Position numbers and translations under genes: made by a program. Of a stretch of DNA of 64,000 nt, positions 60,821 through 64,000 are shown in pieces. How positions within the stretch are numbered: the first letter of the stretch is position 1; every line of letters starts with the position of its first letter. The stretch covers positions 1-64,000 of the forward strand of contig NZ_BOMG01000049.1 in the NCBI RefSeq assembly GCF_016862075.1, in the 5' to 3' direction. Under the pieces are notes generated by a model. It ran no database searches. It was not told the DNA's origin and saw only the letters and a list, made by a program, of their open reading frames with translations. The DNA comes from Actinoplanes couchii (GTDB lineage: Bacteria > Actinomycetota > Actinomycetes > Mycobacteriales > Micromonosporaceae).

Positions 60821-61279
60821 TTACTGGGTGACGAACGAGGTGTAGTAGATGTCCATGACCTTCTTGACGTCGTCCTCGGTGTAGGCCTTGACCAGCTTGG
60901 CCAGCAGCTCCTCCTTGAGCTTGGCCCGGCCCTCGGCGGTGGACAGCTCGGCGACCGTGCGGCCGGTGTACTCGTCGATGGCCAGCTGGTAGGCCTCGCT
61001 CAGGTCGACGGCCGTCTCACCGGAGTCCTCGGTCTGCTGGAGCGCGAAGCCCATCTTCAGGTAGTGCCCGTCGGCCAGGTTCACCGTGATGGTGCTCTCC
61101 GCCGCGGTGATGATGCCCTTCTTCGGTGCGGCCGCCTCGGCGGTGTCCCCGCGGAGCAGGAAGAACGCACCGGCACCGCCGCCGCCCAGAACCAGCAGCA
61201 CCACCGCGATGATGATCATCATCATCTTGTTCGACTTCTTCGGCGCCTCGGCAGCCGCGGTGTCCTTCTCGTCAGCCAT
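60821..61279 (-). CDS. fliL: Flagellar basal-body protein FliL
   Basis: The 152-residue protein has one membrane segment (KMMMIIIAVVLLVLGGGGAGAFFLL, about 19-43) and the periplasmic-side FliL domain, with STITVNLADGHYLKMGFALQ and TEDDVKKVMDIYYTSFVTQ. FliL surrounds the stator and stabilises it. It lies 18 bp after motB. Confidence 0.93.
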   Translation of the reverse strand: MADEKDTAAAEAPKKSNKMMMIIIAVVLLVLGGGGAGAFFLLRGDTAEAAAPKKGIITAAESTITVNLADGHYLKMGFALQQTEDSGETAVDLSEAYQLAIDEYTGRTVAELSTAEGRAKLKEELLAKLVKAYTEDDVKKVMDIYYTSFVTQ

Positions 61280-61297
61280 GGAATGTCCCCCGGGTTC

Positions 61298-62293
61298 TCA
61301 GTCGTGGGTGGTGGTGCTGGGCGTGGTCTGTGCGGCCTTCTTCGCGGCCTCGTACTCGGCCGTGGTCTGACCGGTGTGCAGCTTGCCGTCCGGGCCGGCC
61401 GCGGAGGGCAGCAACGCGGCCTGGTCGGCGGTGAGCATCGTCAGGACGACGACGTCGACGCGGCGGTTCATGGTGACCGAGCGCGGGTCCTTCGGGTCGA
61501 TCAGCGGTTTGGTGTCGGAGAACCCGACCGCGCTGAGCCGCTTCTTCGGGATGCCGTGCTCGGTGAAGAACCGGACCGTGGTCGAGGCGCGGGCCGAGGA
61601 CAGCTCCCAGCCGCTCGGGTAGAACGTGGTCGTCGCCTTGAGCTGGTTGGTGTGGCCGTCGACCTCGATGTTGTTCGGCAGCTTCGCCAGGACCGGCGCG
61701 ATCGCGTTCAGGATCTTCTCGCCGCCGGGCCGGAGGTCCGCCCGGTTGCCGGCGAAGACCACCTCGTTGGTGACCACGGTGACCACCAGACCGCGCTGGT
61801 CGATGGTGAACTTCGCGCTGCCGAGCAGTTTCTGTGCCGCCAGGGCGTCGGCGATCTTCCGCTCGATGGCCTTGAGGTTCTCGGCCTCCTCGGCCGCCTT
61901 CTCGGCGTTGCCCGACGCCTTCTTGCGGTCCTCGGCCTGGACCGCCCGGACGATCGCGTCCTGCTGGGCCTTGTTCAGGCCCTCGCTGCCGCCGCTGCCG
62001 TCACCCGGGTTGGCCCCGGGGTCGATCTGCACGATCTGGGCCGTGTTCGCGGCGCCGTCCAGCGGCGCGTAGTTGCCGGTGAACGCCGCGCTCTGCGAAC
62101 CGAAGCCCTGTTGCAGGCCCTGGGCCAGCTGGGCGAACTTCTTCTGGTTCACGTCGCTCATCGAGAAGAGCACGACGAACAGAACAAACAGCAGGGTCAG
62201 CATGTCCGCGTACGACACGAGCCAGCGCTCGTGGTTGACGTGCTCCTCGTGTTCCTCGTGCTTGGCTTTCCGCTTGCCCCCGCCGGAACTCAT
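61298..62293 (-). CDS. motB: Flagellar stator protein MotB
   Basis: The 331-residue protein has an N-terminal membrane segment with the ion-binding Asp in SYADMLTLLFVLFVVLFS. The OmpA-like peptidoglycan domain has IEVDGHTNQL and GWELSSARASTTVRFFTEHGI. A long Lys/Glu/Ala helix lies between. It is 4 bp after motA. Confidence 0.95.
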   Translation of the reverse strand: MSSGGGKRKAKHEEHEEHVNHERWLVSYADMLTLLFVLFVVLFSMSDVNQKKFAQLAQGLQQGFGSQSAAFTGNYAPLDGAANTAQIVQIDPGANPGDGSGGSEGLNKAQQDAIVRAVQAEDRKKASGNAEKAAEEAENLKAIERKIADALAAQKLLGSAKFTIDQRGLVVTVVTNEVVFAGNRADLRPGGEKILNAIAPVLAKLPNNIEVDGHTNQLKATTTFYPSGWELSSARASTTVRFFTEHGIPKKRLSAVGFSDTKPLIDPKDPRSVTMNRRVDVVVLTMLTADQAALLPSAAGPDGKLHTGQTTAEYEAAKKAAQTTPSTTTHD

Positions 62294-62297
62294 CGGA

Positions 62298-63089
62298 TCA
62301 GGCCGCCTTCTTGGTAGACGCGGCCGACTCGGCCTTCTTCATCTCGTCCGGGGGCAGCAGGCTGCGCAGCTTCTGGGCGACCAGGCGCGGGTTCGAGCCG
62401 GCCTGGATGGCCAGCACCCCGTCGATCACCAGCTCCATCTCCTCGGCCTCGATCGCGCTCAGCCGGGTCAGGCGAGCGGCCATCGGCAGCCACATCAGGT
62501 TGGCGGTGAGAACACCCCAGAGCGTGGCGCAGAACGCCGCGGCGATCGAGTGACCGAGTGTCTCGGGCTGGTCCAGGTTCTCCAGCACGTGCACCAGGCC
62601 CATGACCGTGCCGACGATGCCGATGGTCGGCGCGTACCCGCCCATGGCCTCGAAGAACTTCATGCCGGCCTTGTCGGCCTTCTTCTTGGCGGTGACCTCG
62701 GCGTGCAGGATGTCGTGCAGCTCGTCCGGGTCGGTGCCGTCGATGGCCAGCTGCAGCCCCCGCTTGAGGAAGGGGTGCTCGACCGTCTTGACCGCGTCCT
62801 CCAGGGCCAGCAGGCCCTCACGGCGGGCCCGCTCGGCCAGCTTCACGACGTTGTCGAGCAGCTCGGTCGGCGGGGTCACCTTGTTGGTGAGGGCCTTCTG
62901 GAGCTGGCCGAAGAAGCCCTTGGTGTCCTTCATGACGCCACCGGCCATCGCCGCCGCGAAGGCGCCGCCGAACACCAGCAGCATCGACGGGATCAGCAGG
63001 ATCGAGGCGGGCGAGCCACCCTCCAGAATCTGGACGGTGAAGACGATGACCAGGCCTGCCAGTACCCCAATGATCGTTGCGAGGTCCAT
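62298..63089 (-). CDS. motA: Flagellar stator protein MotA
   Basis: The 263-residue protein has four membrane segments, starting DLATIIGVLAGLVIVFTVQIL. The conserved stator motif near GGYAPTIGIVGTVMGLVHVLENL and the cytoplasmic loop ERARREGLLALED identify it. It forms the ion channel with MotB. ATG 63089 overlaps the region just after the flbD stop. Confidence 0.96.
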   Translation of the reverse strand: MDLATIIGVLAGLVIVFTVQILEGGSPASILLIPSMLLVFGGAFAAAMAGGVMKDTKGFFGQLQKALTNKVTPPTELLDNVVKLAERARREGLLALEDAVKTVEHPFLKRGLQLAIDGTDPDELHDILHAEVTAKKKADKAGMKFFEAMGGYAPTIGIVGTVMGLVHVLENLDQPETLGHSIAAAFCATLWGVLTANLMWLPMAARLTRLSAIEAEEMELVIDGVLAIQAGSNPRLVAQKLRSLLPPDEMKKAESAASTKKAA

Positions 63090-63091
63090 AT

Positions 63092-63376
63092 CTAACGTTC
63101 CTTCCGGTGCAGCGGCAGCACCTTGGCATCGAACTCGTCGTCTGCGGAGCCGTACGAGGATCTGGCCGCGGGCTCGGGCTCCAGGCGGCTGGCCTGGGCG
63201 ATGAGCGAGGCGCGGTAGTGACGAACCGAGTCGATGAATTCGGGCACGGACTCGGCGATGATGTACTTGGTGCCGTCCACCAGGGTCACGACCGTGTCGG
63301 GCGTGCATTCGACACGCTCGACCAGATCCGGGTTCAGAGCGAACACGGCACCGTTGATGCGGGTTACGAGGATCAC
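63092..63376 (-). CDS. flbD: FlbD/SwrD family flagellar protein
   Basis: The 94-residue protein starts VILVTRINGAVFALNPDLVERVE and has TPDTVVTLVDGTKYIIAESV, the FlbD/SwrD signature. In Bacillus SwrD raises stator torque, consistent with its place just before motA. The last 35 residues are a variable tail. GTG 63376 has AAGGACG upstream. Confidence 0.92.
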   Translation of the reverse strand: MILVTRINGAVFALNPDLVERVECTPDTVVTLVDGTKYIIAESVPEFIDSVRHYRASLIAQASRLEPEPAARSSYGSADDEFDAKVLPLHRKER

Positions 63377-63435
63377 GACATCCGTCCTTGGTGCGTCTTT
63401 TGACTGGTGGGGCCGTCCGTGGCCCGTCACTTGGT

Positions 63436-63464
63436 ACTTCGGCCGACTTCGGGTATCCGATGAG
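63436..63464 (-). promoter_or_regulatory. Candidate flagellar sigma promoter for flbD-motAB
   Basis: On the minus strand CTCA (63464-63461), 17 nt, GCCGAAGT (63443-63436). The -10 equals that of flgB. Confidence 0.58.
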
Positions 63465-63515
63465 ATCGAAGCGGTCGCCATACAGGTGCGAACATTGCGA
63501 CATCTCAGACAAAAA

Positions 63516-63553
63516 GCGACGGCCGGTCGGGCACTTCAGTGCCCGTTCCGGCC
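63516..63553 (-). terminator. Intrinsic terminator after flgE
   Basis: GGCCGG and CGGGCAC (63521-63534) pair with GTGCCCG and CCGGCC (63539-63553) around TTCA. On the minus strand the stem is followed shortly by five T residues. Confidence 0.85.
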
Positions 63554-63573
63554 GCCGTGGTTCAGTTCGAGGA

Positions 63574-64000
63574 TCAGCGCTTCATGCTGACCAGCTCTTG
63601 GAGGATCTCGTCGGAGGTGGTGATGATGCGGGAGTTGGCCTGGAAACCGCGCTGGGCGACCACCAGGTTGGTGAATTCCTGGGCCAGGTCGACGTTCGAC
63701 ATCTCCAGCGCTCCGGACATCACCGACCCCATGCCGGCGCTGCCCGGCTGACCGACCTGGGCGTACCCGGAGTTGACCGTGGTCCGGTACCCCGAGTTGC
63801 CGATCTTCTCCAGGCCGTTGACGTTCTTGAAGGTCGCCAGCGCGACCTGGCCGAGCGTCTGCTTCAGACCGTTGGAGAAGACACCGACCAGCTCGCCGGT
63901 GTCCGAGACGGTGTAGGAGAGCGAGGTCAGGGCCCCGGCGGTCTGGCCGTCGGTGCCGAACACCCGCGCGTCGGTGTTGCCCGAGTACGAGGTGATGTCG
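63574..64000 (-). CDS. flgE: Flagellar hook protein FlgE, C-terminal part
   Basis: The frame is open to the right edge, so the N-terminus is outside. The visible 141 residues have SGNTDARVF, LVGVFSNGLKQTLGQVALATF and the conserved C-terminal SGALEMSNVDLAQEFTNLVVAQRGFQANSRIIT in pieces, typical of hook protein. The last gene before it is expected to be flgD. Confidence 0.93.
   Translation of the reverse strand, partial: DITSYSGNTDARVFGTDGQTAGALTSLSYTVSDTGELVGVFSNGLKQTLGQVALATFKNVNGLEKIGNSGYRTTVNSGYAQVGQPGSAGMGSVMSGALEMSNVDLAQEFTNLVVAQRGFQANSRIITTSDEILQELVSMKR

Larger units (their letters stand above)
63377..63573 (-). other. 197-bp gap between flgE and flbD
   Basis: It contains the flgE terminator and a candidate flagellar promoter for flbD-motA-motB-fliL. 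No ORF is supported. Confidence 0.6.

Overview
The window is high-GC, gene-dense actinobacterial chromosome. It most likely comes from a motile, sporulating member of the Micromonosporaceae such as Actinoplanes. The evidence is the combination of a rex-hemACD operon, a BldN-like sigma factor with an RsbN-like anti-sigma factor, the ribosomal peptide bS22, mycothiol biosynthesis (mshA), a senX3-regX3/phoU/gpmA/ybjN/mshA block, and about 30 kb of flagellar genes, which most actinobacteria lack. No tRNA, rRNA, CRISPR array, transposase or prophage was seen.

Layout. (1) 1-2.75 kb: the 3' part of a membrane-anchored lytic transglycosylase and a tandem-GNAT acetyltransferase. (2) 2.9-8.7 kb, minus strand: tetrapyrrole biosynthesis, rex-hemA-hemC-hemD joined by 4-bp overlaps, then hemB behind an intrinsic terminator. 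A canonical Rex operator sits on the predicted rex promoter. (3) 8.8-11.1 kb, minus: acyl-CoA ligase, glutaredoxin-like protein and HAD phosphatase. (4) 11.4-13.9 kb, plus: a 30-codon leader ORF overlapping a BldN-like ECF sigma gene, then its candidate anti-sigma factor. (5) 14-20.1 kb: PlsC-type acyltransferase, SDR epimerase, bS22, an excisionase-like HTH protein, proline dehydrogenase, CGNR zinc-finger protein, TIM-barrel isomerase and a Cys-rich protein. (6) 20.2-29.3 kb: RegX3/SenX3, PhoU behind a PHO-box-like repeat, GpmA, an MFS transporter, YbjN, MshA, an SDR and a methyltransferase-like protein. (7) 29.3-34 kb: a stand-alone receiver protein, a small zinc-ribbon protein, a PAS histidine kinase, an SRPBCC protein and a PHP-domain protein.

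(8) 34.1-64 kb is the flagellar region. csrA, fliW, flgL, flgK and flgN run on the minus strand. fliC, fliD, fliS, fliT, flgB, flgC, fliE, fliF, fliG, fliH, fliI, fliJ, a two-domain peptidoglycan hydrolase and fliK run on the plus strand. Reading leftwards from the right edge on the minus strand are flgE (partial), flbD, motA, motB, fliL, fliM, fliN, fliO, fliP, fliR, flhB, flhA, a degenerate FlhF-like gene and a small membrane protein. Together they encode secretion gate, rotor, stator, rod, hook, filament, caps and chaperones.

The main new observation is a recurring promoter-like motif, CTCA (often CTCAGCGGATCGG), then 15-17 nt, then GCCGA(A/C/T)NN. It lies upstream of flgN, fliC, flgB, fliJ, flhA, fliM and flbD and is best read as the flagellar sigma-28 (FliA-type) promoter. 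Other points worth checking are the absence of fliQ from the fliP-fliR junction, NPVH instead of NPTH in FlhB, an FlhF homologue without a recognisable P-loop, the fused NlpC/P60-SLT flagellar hydrolase, and a FliK inflated by R-A-A-D repeats.
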